This document shows positions 47,958 through 61,700 of a stretch of 64,000 nucleotides of DNA, one piece after another. The notes beneath the pieces were generated by a model, which was not told the origin of the DNA, did no database searches, and saw only the letters and a list, made by a program, of their open reading frames with translations. The number at the start of each line of letters is the position of its first letter. The first letter of the stretch is position 1. The DNA comes from Azadirachta indica (taxonomy: Eukaryota; Streptophyta; Magnoliopsida; Sapindales; Meliaceae): NCBI GenBank assembly GCA_022749755.1, contig CM040450.1, positions 5,012,913-5,076,912 on the forward strand, written 5' to 3'. A program made the translations under genes and the position numbers.

Positions 47958-48800
47958 TCTGAAAAAAAGAAGAAGATCAGTTCATTTTGGCACCATACTC
48001 CAGAGTCAACCAGTAAGTCGTATCAAATATGAACATATTGTATGATTGATGAAAATAAAAATGCTCCAACCGTTTCAATAGATTAGCTTTGCTATTGTAT
48101 TTCAATTCTGACTTCAAATAACTAGCTCTTAATTTTGGCTTCTTCACTCGTGGTTCATTGAACCTGAAACATATGCCAAAGTCAAAAGACTATAAACACC
48201 AAAATCCGAAGATTGAAACTTAAGCCCTCAATTGCAATCCCCATATAATCAAAGATGCAGTTTAATTAACGTGAAAAGCTAGAGCTCGATTTTTGTTCAA
48301 AAATCACCCGCAATGCATATACATATGAAAACAAGACCATGAAATCTACTCTTGCCAGCAAACGTATAAAAGTATCGCAGATAATATCAAGTGTAAATAT
48401 CAATTCTAAGCGCAGAATTCAAATAAAATAATGCTTAAACAAACATAGCAATCGGCAGCATGGATTCTCCAATGAAATAACCTATAATTACATTATAACT
48501 ACATAAGAATTAAGTAAGAGAATACAAGTTTCTTCAATTTTCAGTCGCAGATTAGATTAACAAGGAAATACTAACAGAAAATTATGTGAAGTAGCAAGAT
48601 GAAGCTTACGTCACCTTGCCTAGAATTGCGAAATGGAGATTTCCAGTGAAAGAGGTAGAGCCGCCGATACCAATTATATAATACAAAATGTCAAAGCCAA
48701 TAACTCCGAAGATTTTGTTTGCGAGCAGCGGAGGTGTTGAACGATGCTGCGAGTGGAAGCTGTCGTGAAAGTTTTGCTCTCTCCTTTGTGATCAATAAAG
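47958..48800 (-). promoter_or_regulatory. 5' UTR, probable leader intron and promoter of 5-oxoprolinase
   Basis: On the minus strand a good donor (GGTGAC|GTAAGC at 48609-48608) and a pyrimidine-rich acceptor (TTCTTTTTTTCAG, ending at 47959) bound a likely 651-bp leader intron. The locally GC-richer DNA at 48610-48800 fits a first exon and core promoter. Inferred from sequence signals only. Confidence 0.5.
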
Positions 48801-50577
48801 TTTATTTCAGAGCTCCATAAATAACATGTGCACTGCAGATAAAGACGAAAGCTCTTGTTGGGATATCCACGTAGGCTGTATCAGACACGCGAGACACAGT
48901 AATATTTTATTTTAATTTAAAATTATAAAGAAATATCCCAGCTTTAATGTTTTAGGTTTTTTCAATTTTTTTTTATTCAATCACAACTCTCTAAATTATT
49001 TATTATATTTTACAAAATTTTCATTATGTATTTTAAATTTATGCAGACTGTTTATATTTTCTAAATTTTTGTTGTTAGATCTACTATTAAATGCCACCCA
49101 ATTCATAGCTTGGGTGTTAAGAGCCCAGAGATATTTCTAGTTATATATTTCTAAAACAATTTAAAATTATAATCTTACAAAATTAATTTAAAGTTTCTAT
49201 AAAATTCAATCATATTAGTGTAGTTTTACCTAAAATATATTTATTGTATTTATCTATTACAGTAACATTATTATTTTCAGTTTTTAATTTCATTACATCA
49301 CATCTAATTATTTAAATAATTCAAAGAATAATATTTAACAATCCTAGCTTTCAAGTCTAATTATTCTCAAATCAATCTAATAATTCCTTTAACGATTGAA
49401 TTATAGGAATCCAAAGATGAAGAGAGAAACAAAGAATATTACTATGGTGTAAACAAAGAGTTTGAGAGTAAGCATTACACAATCTCCAAATCTTTTTTTT
49501 TTTTAAATTTCTGGGAAGGAAAAAGAGAATAAATTCTCTATTTTTATACTACATATTGACACTAAAAAATAAAATTTCGTTTAAAACTTTTGTAACTAAA
49601 AAAGAGTTTTCAGACATTCACACAATTAAATTTCAATATTGCTGTGGACTCTAATACAGTTTTTCAGAGTTAGATTCCGTAAATGTGCTTAATATGCTAA
49701 AGAAGAAGTTATGAAAGTTGCATAACCGTTGTGAAATTTATTGGTTAATTTTTGAGATGTCACAGACAAAGGGAATAATTACTAATATAAGTCGAGTACA
49801 TTTTCAAATCACAATAAAAACATAATATCCCTGATATAATAAAAGAATTAGATGTTACATATAAAAAGAAAACGAATAATTTTACTGAAAGGTAATTATA
49901 TTTTGAAATCACAATAGAAACACAGTAATTCTGACGAAGATAAGAACGTGTCTAGAGGACATTCCAGCTCGCTCTTGTTTCCTGCGCTCTGTAAATGTGT
50001 TTGTTTAACAGAGAAATTATTTCGAACATATGTTTCGCGGATTGCAGCCAGAATTCTATGCTGAATATGGAAGATAGATACTCTCACTTGACGAGGAATC
50101 GATATCACTGTCTCAAAGTGGGTGACCTACCACACTAACAAAAGCGTAAAGGCCACATGGATTATTTTTTACTATTTGTCTACTCCTCCATTGGCCCGAA
50201 AGGCCAATGAACAGGAACATAAAACATTCGCTATTCCCACAAGGTATAAAGCACGTAGCAAAGCACCTTCACCTCAAAGAAACAAGAGAATTCCATCTAC
50301 GCCCATGTGTTAGAAACCACATCATGAGAGTACGGCAGTTAGGAATGCTATGCATATTTTGAATTTTCAGGAAGAAAATGGATATGCATCAAACACTAGT
50401 AGGGATTACACACTGCCAAAGCGTAATTGGCTTCAGTCATACAGATATTAGTACAAACTTACTATATAAATCTTAATATTAGGAGTTACCTCTAGATAAG
50501 TAATATTGACGAGAGAAGCAATAAACGGTCAATCACGAACTTAGCAATACTAAATTCAGAAATCTAACATAAGAGAC
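48801..50577. other. Intergenic region, no gene supported
   Basis: AT-rich with short open frames only. The right end is the 3' flank of the CUE-domain gene. No repeat family or RNA gene recognised. Confidence 0.5.
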
Positions 50578-52830
50578 TTAAAATATGTCTGGGTAAAACT
50601 GCCCAGGAATAGTGCTACTATCTTGTGCTCTCTGAAGATGAAGCTTTAATGCATAGTTCCTCAGCTGCAAAAACAAAGAATTTACAAAGTCAATTCTAGA
50701 GAACAACCACAAGCGAATGTCAATCATTTGATACAATAAAGATTATAATCATCAATGTGAAACTACAATGATTGGTAATCTTTACTAGTGTTTGAGAACC
50801 CATCTTGATCAGCAATTCAGAATTCTGGGTTTCATCCGGACAACTATTCAATCTCAAATCAAAGCAGAAGATTTAAAGAATAACTTCCAAGATATTGTTC
50901 AGAATAACCAAGATTGCCAATTAGAAAAATGACCTGCAAAATAGATCAATTGATCTAGCTCTGAATTCTTTTATCAAAATTCTAGCATACCGTACAACCT
51001 TTTCAATGAACAGCAGCAGTTGACAATGGACATGCATACCCCCATCCCCATACATTACCCGCCAGTAGGTTAGTACAAAAGGCACAGAACAGTTGAGCTG
51101 CTTGAAGCTACACATACAAGATGAATATCTAGAGGAAAGGAGAAAATTTTTTTAATATTCCCAAAGAATTCTGTAGCCAGATATTGGTAGGCCAACTACA
51201 AAAGATAATCAGATCATACCCAACTTCAGAATCATGAGGGAGGGAAAAAGACTATAAATATAAGCAAGATTACCTCTAAATTTCGAGCTTGTTCTTGGTA
51301 CTGATTTATAATAACCTTCAAAAGTTCAATTTCCTTATCCTTCTGCTCTTGCTCCAAATGGCGCTCATGCTGGATAGAGACTGCTTTCTTTAGAATCTGG
51401 TTGTCATTTAACAAGCTCTGCAGATGCTCCTTCAGGGAAGCATGCTCAAGCTGCTCCATGGATGATTATAAAATAATAAATCAGCATCAGAAAATACTAA
51501 GTTCAAATTTGTTATTTTGAAGCCAAAGATTACAAAAGATATAGTCATTTGATCACCTCCTTAGATGCCTTTGAGTTGGCAATTATACTCTTTTCAAAAG
51601 CCTCTAAAATCCTGGCAGCACGGCCCCTGGCTTCATCAAGATCTTTTGCACTCATCATCTCATTCACAAACAAATCTACCCACTTGGACCCGCCGGTCAT
51701 ACTTTCAACATGAATGGTTGTATTTGCATCTCCAAGTTCCTCTTCTGCCATTTGACTACCTGGTTGATAGAGATCAGAAAGAAAGACAAAAAGCAGACTA
51801 AGTGCAAGAACAATATAACTTGGCATTGACAATATACCAGCCATTTTGGTAAAACTAATCAAGGAAATTTAACCATTAATTATAAAAAAAAAAACTTACA
51901 TGAAGATGCACTCTCCCCAGGAATAGCAAAACAATTACCAACGGTTGTGGAATCAAGACCCTGTGGTCTATTTCTTTCACTATTGTTACCAAATGAAAGT
52001 GCACGCAGACTATCGGTTGCATCTTCAAAATTATCATCATGATTCCTAAGAACAGATTTTAGCACCTAAATTGAAGAAAAGAAATTCATGAACACCATTG
52101 AAAGTTAAGCACATAAACAAAATCAGATTTACTCACTGAACAAATTAGCACTCACAAAGTATGCAACACTATTGCATCTGTTACTACTTGCTACAACATT
52201 AAAAGTAAAAATCTATTCCATTGGCACTAGATTATATATTTATAGATAATCAACAACAAACGGAACATAGAAAGCAAATATGTAAGGGCAATCAAGCATC
52301 CAAAGATGTAAACCACACAGCATAGGACACCCAGCTAAAGCAGGTCATAATTCATCAACTAGTCACAACATTTATAACCAATAATCAAGAAAACAGCAAT
52401 TGAATAGCAATATTTCATGCCATCAAAGTTGAACGGAATATAATATGAAAAATTATAATGGTACTCGATAACAATCTTAACTTATAATGTAATAATTTAA
52501 ATTTGTTTTTCAAAAAAGGAAAACTAGATATCATAGTTTTTTTTAATTTTAAAGAAAAAAAAAACTATCATTACAGAAAGAACTATTACTAATTAGATAA
52601 ACAATAAATAATAAAGAAAATAATCCAAAATGGATCATAACTCAACCATTAAACCGCACCTCAGGATCCAAGTCAGGGAACATTTGCAGTAAGACTGAAA
52701 CCGGGTCGTCGGATCCTGATCGGACCAGAGATCCGAAATTTGAGCACCTGGATCTCTTGGCCGACGTAGGAGACGAGGATCCGCAGATTTCTTCGAACCC
52801 CACCCGTTTCCCACAAACCCCCGCAGACAT
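50578..52830 (-). CDS. CUE-domain ubiquitin-binding protein with C-terminal coiled coil
   Basis: Resembles the Arabidopsis 'ubiquitin system component Cue' protein (about 264 residues). Five exons, 52660-52830, 51900-52065, 51557-51759, 51274-51453 and 50578-50664, give 268 residues. The CUE domain (about 43-82) spans exons 1-2: SVLLQMFPDLDPE with its MFP motif, then VLKSVLRNHDDNFEDATDSL. After an unstructured stretch come a helical segment (WVDLFVNEMMSAKDLDEARG) and a coiled coil (about 180-240), then YALKLHLQRAQDS near the end. Such proteins bind mono-ubiquitin; the exact pathway is unknown. The start is ATG 52830; an in-frame GTG just before it is not used. The exon-4 acceptor is a tandem GAGCAG (51453 or 51450), so proteins with or without one Gln are possible. 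Confidence 0.9.
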
Positions 52831-55800
52831 GGCCACCTAAAACCCTAGGGTTTTTTTCCCTTCAAGAAAAAAAAACCCACTTCGATTTCAAGGAAATGAA
52901 ATCGCGAAATCAAGGATTAAGGCTGTATCTTCACTTTAATTTACGATTTCTTTATCGTTTTTTTTCCTCCTTACAAATATAGTTGTTCTGTTATGTGTTG
53001 TTTTCGGTCATAGCAAACCCTAGGAGAAGAGATAAAGAGGAGATAAGTAAAAACAAAAGGTGGGGTTTGGTCTAATGGGTTTTTGCTTGGAATCTGAGAT
53101 TTTTCCACCATGCAAGTTTACTTTACAGTAACGGTAGATGCGAGAAAAGCACTTTCTACTAACTAATAAACAATACGATGCTGGCAGTTGAGGCTATTTT
53201 CAAGTTTCAACCTTGATTCCGTGTATCTCGGACTATAAACTTTATTGCCCGATATGAATCCGAAATTGAAAGATGCTGATCGTGGGGTTCATAATGAAAG
53301 GCTATAATCAATATTACAATATCAAGTCAGACAATGGGTGATCATGTCTGTCACCATTGGAACGGCATGAATCACACCCGCGGCAACTTTAAACTAAGCC
53401 AAGCCGTCGCGCACCACGTTGACAATGTGCGTGAACACTAACACGTGACTTGTGCAAGGAAAAATCCAGAGCAAGAGGGCGTACGACTTTTGGCAAAATA
53501 ACTTCTCCATAAATTGAATGGAGTAGGCAACGAAGTATTTGAGTCAAATATTTATGTATTCTTTTTTATTAGTATTAGTATACACAAAATTTAATATTAG
53601 CCTAACTTCTATAATAATAATCTAATTGACCTAAGTTCTATAATTATATGGATAATTCTATAGTTTTACTATTATATAAATATTTTTTAGGACCTTTAGA
53701 AAGTCAATTCTAACCTTCGAAAGTATATTGTAAGGTGTAATATTGGCCGTCTATTATATGTAAACTTTTCTATAAATAAGTGAGACCTCGTTTGGCCAAA
53801 CCAAGTAATCAAGTAATAAATTTGAATTGTATAAGTTCTCTTCACTCAAACTCTTTGTGCTCTTTCTTCTTTTTTTCATACAAAATTTTCGATTTAGCGC
53901 ATTGTAAGTATTGAAGGCTTACTTAACGAACGGAGTTGTTAAACGTCACACGGTCGAAGCAGGTAAAGAGAGTGAGGCCGTGACACAAGCCTCAAAAGTG
54001 AACCACACTTGACTTGCATGGTAGTTTGCTGAATTTATTAAACACGTGGCACAAACTTATGGGAATGATCGAATTTAATATATTTACAAAAGTTACTTGA
54101 GGGGTGTTGGTATAACTTTTTAAGTAAAATATTTTAGAGTGATTTTTTTATTTATATAATTTTTAATAAAAATTTATTAATTATTTTATTTTAAATAAAT
54201 AATATAAAAATTTTAAAATTAAAAAAATAATCTAGATAATTTTATTTTTTTAAAAATTAAAAAAAACTTTATTATCAAAAATGTAAATTTTAAATTTCTT
54301 TCAATAAAGAAAAATAATTTTTTTAATTTCTAAAAATCTTTTTCTCATGCCAATCAAGAGATATCCAAAAAAATTGAAAATAATTTCTATCATAAAAAAA
54401 CCTTTTAACTAATAAAAAAAACAAACCAAAAGAGTACATAGTATATAAAAGTGTCAAATGTTCTAAGTACGTGTGGGGTATAGTTGGCTTATGTAATTTC
54501 CTTTCAAACCTTCGTCCAAAATTCCTCCAAATAAAATATCGTATAATTTCTCTCAAAATTAAGTATGTAAAAAAAAAATAAGTGAAAGATGAATTTTGTT
54601 TAAATGAGATATAAATTTTTCTAAATGATTTCATATTAAATTGGATTAATACTCTTCATTTTGACAAATTTTTTATCTAATATTGATTAATTTTTGATAT
54701 ATATAATTTATAATATTAAAAAAATATTGTAAATTAAACTTAACGTATCACAATTTCGATATTTACAAATCTAATATTTAATTACTAATATTTATTAAAT
54801 TTGCTAACTAAAGTATATTTTTATATATACAAAATTTTAATAATAATTAATATAATACTTAACATGTTATTAATTAATAATATATAGTAATTATATTAGT
54901 AATAGTATGAACAATAATAACTACTTAAGTTATAAAAATTGAATAGTGTCACATTTCGGCCTTAAAAATTACCATTAATATATTGTTGATTAAGCTATCA
55001 ACAATGTTCCATTAGTTATATTTGATATTATATTTTTATTTTGTATTAGTTGTAATTAGAATTGAGCATTGTACCTTATTTATTTGAAATGGGATGTGTC
55101 AGTGATATAAATATTTAATAAAATAAATAACTTTTTTTTAAATAAAATATCAAATTAATTTAAATATGCTTTGTGAATTAACTATTTAAAAATTTAATAT
55201 ACCTAGTCTAACGGGGGAGTCAAGCTTAATAAATAAATTAAAGAGTTTTGACTCATCATACAATTTACATCATTTGGTTTTAACTTGGTTTCCCATTACT
55301 CAAAAGAATTGTGAGTTTTTTAATTGGTAGTGGAATAAAAACATAAGATTTTTGGATATACAGTAACCAACGAGTGAATGATCAATCCATTAACTAAGCA
55401 AAAAAACTATTTTGAAAGATTATATCTCAATATCTAAAATGTTGTTTGTGATTTTATACAGGACAGTTTTTAAAATAAACTGAAAAGTTGAAATGAGACT
55501 CATTTATGAGGAGGAAAAGATGTTTTATGATTTTAAAAAATACTATTATATTTTATGTCAAAGATATTTTCTTTAAACTTATATATTTAACTTTAAACAT
55601 GTTAAATGCTATTTATTCTAAGGATTTATCATCGAAATAAATAATTTCTTCAATTGACGTGAAAAATACAATGAACATAACTAAAATTATTTAATATTAT
55701 AAAAAATACAAATAATTTGATTTTGCATTTGTTTGGATTTGTCATTGTGTCAAAAAATTATAAAATTTATGCAAGCACATACAAAAAATTGACAATATAA

Positions 55801-56042
55801 TTTTTATTTTTAAATTCTTTTGCATGACTATAATTTGGTTTGACTGTTATATATAGAGACTTTACTTAAATTATTATTAAATACAATTTTATAAAAAAAT
55901 TTAAAAATGATATGCTATAAAATTATGATTATCAAATGAAGTTAAGAATATTTTTTTTGTTGTATTTGCAGGTAATTAAGAAAATTTTAATATCACAGTC
56001 AAAAACTTAAATGAGCATTGAACCCACCCTAAAGAAATAAAA
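52831..56042. other. CUE-gene promoter followed by AT-rich intergenic DNA
   Basis: The first ~200 bp are the 5' UTR and promoter of the minus-strand CUE gene. The 53.1-54.1 kb part is of mixed composition but has no supported gene. About 54100-54400 is extremely A/T-skewed and resembles 21240-21570. Short open frames such as 54323-54634 are low-complexity and rejected. Confidence 0.45.
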
Positions 56043-56114
56043 GTGGCTGTAGTTTAGTGGTGAGAATTCCACGTTGTGGCCGTGGAGACCTGGGCTCGAA
56101 TCCCAGCAGCCACA
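56043..56114 (+). tRNA. tRNA-His (anticodon GTG)
   Basis: A 72-nt cloverleaf: acceptor GTGGCTG/CAGCCAC with discriminator A, D-arm with TAGTTTAGTGGTGA (A box), anticodon arm CCACG-TTGTGGC-CGTGG with GTG, and T-arm with GGGCTCGAATCCC (B box). No intron and no encoded CCA. The extra G(-1) of mature tRNA-His is added after transcription in eukaryotes. A TTTTT tract five bases downstream is a good Pol III terminator. This is the ordinary plant cytosolic type. Confidence 0.96.
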
Positions 56115-56381
56115 TAACTTTTTCACTCAAGCTATGTTTAATTTTCATACGACGAACGACTGCTTAACCCGTCACACTCTTTTTGCCTGAAGTGAAACGA
56201 CGACGTTGACACTCTGTGCCTGTTTCGGCTAGTCAATTGAAACGACATGGTTTCGAATCTTACACGATAATTCCACACGGAGATGTTTAAATCATAATAC
56301 GACGACGTTAATAGCATCTGTCGGAGATGAATTCTTTATTTTCTCCGTACGAAGCCATAATTGTCTAATTGTTCCCGACAG

Positions 56382-57859
56382 GTCTCGGTCCGAGGCAAAA
56401 TATACTGTGAATCTGTGATCTTCGATTTCATAGCTCGTAAAAGTATGATTCTTTGCTTGCTCTTTCTTTTCTCTATGATTTGTATTATTTTGACTTATTT
56501 GATCAGAATGTTCTCTTTCCACTATTGAGTCTGTGGTTTGCGGACAGATTCATTTAAAATTCATGTTTTGATGAATCTTTTGGGAAAACCCTAACAGTTG
56601 CTGCTGATTCCGATTTAGATATGATTACTATAGATTGAACTGAAGTTCTTGATATGCCAATAGCATTTGATTTCGTTTTCGGTCAGAATTACAATTAAGA
56701 GCATAATTCAACTTATATTAGATTTACTGAATTCCTTTCAGAAATGTGTTGGTTTTGTTTAGAATATATCTCCGTTGTAAGTGGCTTTCAAGGTGAACGC
56801 TGTATTACTGCCGCAACATCGTCTGTGAACTATTTGGGTTCCCATTGATTGCAGTCTATATTTCTTTAACTCGTTATAGATGTTTGAAATTGGCATTTTG
56901 TGAAGAAAACGGACGACTCTTTTTTAATATACCACTGATAGATCCCATACATTGGTTGATTGGTGACAGGGATAAATAAGGTGCAGATTTGAATTAGGGA
57001 AACATAGAATTGTCTGATGAAATATATAGTTTAATAGTTATAATTGTTTTCTACATTGTTGTTAGTTTAAGGAGTTTTATGTGTTAGATCTACTCTTTAA
57101 TTTACTCGGCATGCACTTAGGTGGCATTTGTGTTGACTGGCTTTTTTTTGGCATGATAGCATGGTTGGTGAATGCCCCACAATCACTTCTTTGGATGGTG
57201 ATTCCTCCATTGTAAATATTAATTAGTTCCCGGTTGCTAGGTCCTATCTTCCTGTTGTTATGCCCCTTCGTGTCTCATCAATGTGTGATGAAATGTTCTG
57301 GTATTTTGTTTACATATATTAACTGTTTCTACTATTTGGCAATTCAACATGGAGGGCTTCATATTCACTGTTGATAGTTCTCATCAGAGAACAAGATTAG
57401 TACCCAGGTGCTGAGAAAGTCGATTGGCATTCTGTACTTGAGGATTGGGAAGAGTTTTTGATGTGCATATATTATAGGTTGGATCTATTGATATAAGTGG
57501 CCTGCTTATGCCACTTTGTCCGTGTGCCTGTTTTGCTGTGCCACGACTTGGGGTCTATCCTGTGGTTTGTTCTCTCTGTTCTAAGTCGGAACTTTGATTT
57601 AGTTTCAATTCTATTACATAACTTTCATATTTACCATGAATTTTTATTGTTGTTTCAATCATTATGCTGCTGCTCTTGAGCAAATAGAGTTTTGAGTCTG
57701 ATTTCCCCTTTTATTGTTAGACTTAAGGTTTAATACTATTTCTATTATTAATCCTTAGGGTTTCTACCGAGCAAATATAGATTAGTGATGTCGATCATAT
57801 TATGTTTTTGTGAACCTGGTTACTGATCTGTTTTGCTACTCTTGCACATGTTGTTGCAG
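56382..57859 (+). promoter_or_regulatory. Probable 5'-UTR intron of the OST4 gene
   Basis: The OST4 start codon directly follows a strong acceptor (TTGTTGCAG, ending at 57859). The nearest good upstream donor in a plausible first exon is GACAG|GTCTCG at 56382. The intervening 1.5 kb is T-rich with no supported coding frame, as expected of a leader intron. The donor choice is tentative. Confidence 0.45.
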
Positions 57860-57973
57860 ATGATTGACGATCAAGACTTGGGTTTCTTCGCCAACTTCCT
57901 TGGCATTTTTATTTTTGTACTGGTTATAGCATATCATTATGTCATGGCGGATCCAAAGTATGAAGGCAACTGA
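57860..57973 (+). CDS. OST4: Oligosaccharyltransferase subunit OST4
   Basis: A 37-residue single-pass membrane microprotein of the ER oligosaccharyltransferase, which transfers glycans to Asn of nascent proteins. It starts [17 protein letters not shown], has one hydrophobic helix (about residues 8-28, with [16 protein letters not shown]) and ends MADPKYEGN. Length and sequence match plant OST4 along the whole protein. The coding region is a single exon that begins right at a splice acceptor, so a leader intron lies upstream. It is too short for most gene finders but conservation makes it secure. Confidence 0.95.
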   Translation: MIDDQDLGFFANFLGIFIFVLVIAYHYVMADPKYEGN

Positions 57974-58765
57974 GGAATTTTACTTTTTAATGTTGCTCTT
58001 GCACACTTGCCTTGTAAGTTTGAAAGACTGGGTTGTTTCACATGGAGATAATGTAATTAAAGAAGTTGAGTTTGCACCTTAACTGTCAGCTTATTACCTC
58101 AATTTTGTAGACATGTTAAATTTATTTACTTGTTTTTGATCTAGTGTACTGTTTCTCGTGGCTATTGCTTTAGCATTTCCCATCAACTAACCTACATAAC
58201 TGCATTAATTTGGCTGTTGCTGTTGAGGTAATCACTGTTATAGATAATGTTGTGGTTGTGGCTTTGAGCTTAGGTGTATGACATGACTAGATGAGTATTG
58301 CATTATCTGTAGAATTCTGAATACAGCATCGGCATGCATGAATAGTTCTCTTTCTCTAAGGAGTTACATAATGGAATTATATATTTTTCCTTTTCCAAAC
58401 TTGCTCCCACTTGAGGAGAATGATTGAAGACTCAGATTAATATGTTCTGCTTTAATTGCTCTTCTACCTGCAACTATGATAAGCAAGCATACTGTTGTGT
58501 TTTCAACCAAGGACTAGATTTTGCAGCTAAATCATTGGGCTAGCCTATGACATGTCTTCAGGGTTCATGTATTCTTATTAATTTTACAATGGAAGTTTCA
58601 GAGATAGCTTGATGGAGATAATTAATTTTACAAATGAAAGTTGCAGAGATGGCTTGATGGAGAGAGAATCTCTCATAACGATTAGCTAAGAGGCTTCTGT
58701 ACATCGTTTTGGAGTTGAGTATTTGTATTCAATGATTATGTTACATGGAGATTCTTATGTTGGAT
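57974..58765. other. 3' flanks of convergent OST4 and the FUSC-like gene
   Basis: OST4 3' UTR at left and the 3' UTR of the minus-strand transporter at right. A short phrase, 'gagatagcttgatggag'/'gagatggcttgatggag', repeats near 58600 and 58647. No other feature seen. Confidence 0.5.
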
Positions 58766-61700
58766 TTATTTAGTGTACAAAGCGTTCAACTTACAGGAGA
58801 TTTCATACAAACTAATGTTCCTTGTAGGATTCTCCCATTTAAGTAGTTTTTTTATTTCTTTCTCGATCTCTATCGTTTCTCTGATCAGCCTACTGATGCA
58901 GTACCCCAGGACATTGAAAGAGAGAACCATTTCGCCTTTGAGTTTATCCTCTCCTTCATTAGTGTGTATCTTGTGAACTACTTCATTTGAATGTTGAAGA
59001 AATGAACTTAACATCTCCTTGACCTCGTCTTCGTCAGGACTCAAACTCCTATGCGCTTCTTCATTTGATGATCTTCCCAACTCTATGTCATGAGAGATGT
59101 TTCTGTTTTGTAATTCTTGCGCAAGAACTGTGAGTGACTTGATCAAGACCACTTCTTCAAGGCGTTTCAGTGAACAGGTAACTTTTTCTGTGAAAAGCTC
59201 GAGATTGTCAGTTATCTGTTCTTTTAACTCATTCCATTCAACACCAAATCCCTCGGATATTTCTGAGAGAAATTCGGTTTTGTATGCCACAAAGAGTAGG
59301 AGATCCGCCATCGTTGACAAAGATCCCAAGAGTTTTTCATAGCAAGTACCATGAAAAGGCAAGAACCAGAAATTAGGCTCCAACTTAGCTTCTGCAGTAA
59401 ACTTTTCTAACTCACTGATATGTGATGTCAGTTTCTTCTGTTTGTCTCTCAATGCTGTGGAAGTTGGCTTGTTCCTTTGGTCGACAAAAAGAACTATGTC
59501 TTTGATACCATCTCGAAGTGCCTCCAAACTCTCTACAAGTTGAGTTTTAGCCAGTGTTGCTGCTCTTGCAGGCTGGAAGAGAATTTCTAATATAACGAAA
59601 CACATTAATCCAATGGTAGCCTCCGTGATTCGTGCAATTGCAAACTCACTTGGCGTGCCATAATTTTTCCTACCCAAGATCAATAATGCACCTATAACAG
59701 CCGATATCCGACCAGGGTCACCGTACATTCTGCTGTGCCTTAGAAAAGTAGTGAAGACAATCCAGGGAAGCAGAGCTAAGAACCTGAAATTCTCAAACTC
59801 TCGGAACATAAAGCAACAAATGATTCCATAAAATGATCCCATGGCTGTTCCCTGTGCTCGAGCATTCGTGACTGTGAATGTTGCTTGTCTTTTTCTTTCA
59901 AAACTAATGGCAATCGTCAGTCCTGACCAATATCCATTCTCTTTGTTATATACCAAACCAAGAAGCACAGCAAGACCAAGAGAAAGCGAGCACTTGAGAG
60001 CAAACAGCAAACTTTCACTACTTGGCAACAAGGACAGAATGCTCCTGATCCATTTGAGTTTACACTTACTTCGATTTTGGTTTTGGGAATCACTTGATTG
60101 TTCAGTGTTAGTTTTCCCTCTTTCCTTTACAATGTCAGTACTTGGAGGAACGGGTAAGCCATCTCGGAGGAGTTCCATACAGTAAAAGAAGAAGGACGCT
60201 GGCACATCTTCAGTTGACGAAATGTTTTTGAGTGCACACAGAGATTTGTGTACACATTCTTTCTTTATCTCTAGAGCTGTTGTTGAATCAAACGAAGCAA
60301 AACACTTGACTTGTTCTAATTTCAGGCCTATATCTGCTTTCAAACTGTGTAAAACATCTCTTACCTCTTCGTCAATCATGCCAACAGGGAAGGAAGGGCA
60401 AGAAGTCAATGCCAATTCCATCCCTCTAATTGGTACTTCCAGTTCTAGCAATTTCTCTCTTGGGTCCATACACATTGGTTTTAAGAATCTCATTTGAGGT
60501 CTCTCCCAGAGCATGCCTTTCTGTTCACAAGAAATGGCTTTTCTTTTAGCTAATATCATTCGCCCGTAACTTGACGAAAGCTCATTTGCAGAATAACAAA
60601 TTGCACTTTAAAGTTAATGTTAACCGACCTGTTTGTCTTTAATACTCAAAAGCAGTTTAGCTCCTGCTTTGAAGAGGAATTTCGCCTCTGTAATTAAGTC
60701 TACTGCTGTCGTTTTGTCTTGGGCAGTGAAGGCCTTGACAAAGAGATTCAACCTTTCCGAAGCATTTTCTGTGTATAATCTACACGTTTTTTTAACCTGC
60801 GGGGTGAAAATTTATCAGTTGGACCATCTGCAATTAACCATGTTGTCTGTAGCCAATTTTCACATTTCAAAAGTATGCAAAATATCAAATAACTTACGCA
60901 AGAGTACGCACTCAAAGCCATGATCTTATGAATAAAACCAAAATCTAATTCTAGAAATACAAATTCTTATATAAATTATATTTATCTTGTTTCAATTCCA
61001 TAAAAATGTAAAACATGTGATAATGTTAAAATATTACCATATCAATTTGCACGAATTTGTATACCTACCAATACCTTTTAAAAATAAATGAATTCTGAGC
61101 ACCAACTAGAAGCAATTCCTATGCCTTATTGTGGATGTTAGTGAAATGGGGCGGGCAAATGGAGACGAAAACCCCGCCTAAAGATCAATTCTTGTTGTCT
61201 TCCAACAAACTAAAAGTTAAAAGAGTGAATTGCAAATGACTTACTTCAAGCATAAAGCACAAGACTAGTAGTACCATTTGTTGTACGAGTCCAATCCTTA
61301 ACAGCAAGCAATATTAATTGATAGACAATACCTAGCCATATCGAATAATACAAGGATTTTAATTCCATTACACTATCTATCCTTTTGAATCAGCATACCA
61401 AAATATTTATTTTTGTTTCTTGTATTATGCTAAAACTCAGAATTTATACTTGAGTTTGCTACTGCAGTGAATTTTGTGAATATTTTAGAACCTGTTTGAT
61501 TTAGTTTTTGGATAAGATTCTTTATTTCTGAAAATAAAAAATATGAAGAATCCTTAAAATATACGTTTTTTTAGAAGGTATTTAAAAAACGATTTTTGAA
61601 TCAAATTCTATTTTTTAGTTGAAAATTAGAAAAGGAAAAAAGTCCTCTTATTTTTTTTCATAGTCATATTCTAATACAATTCAAAAACTGTTTTTTATTA

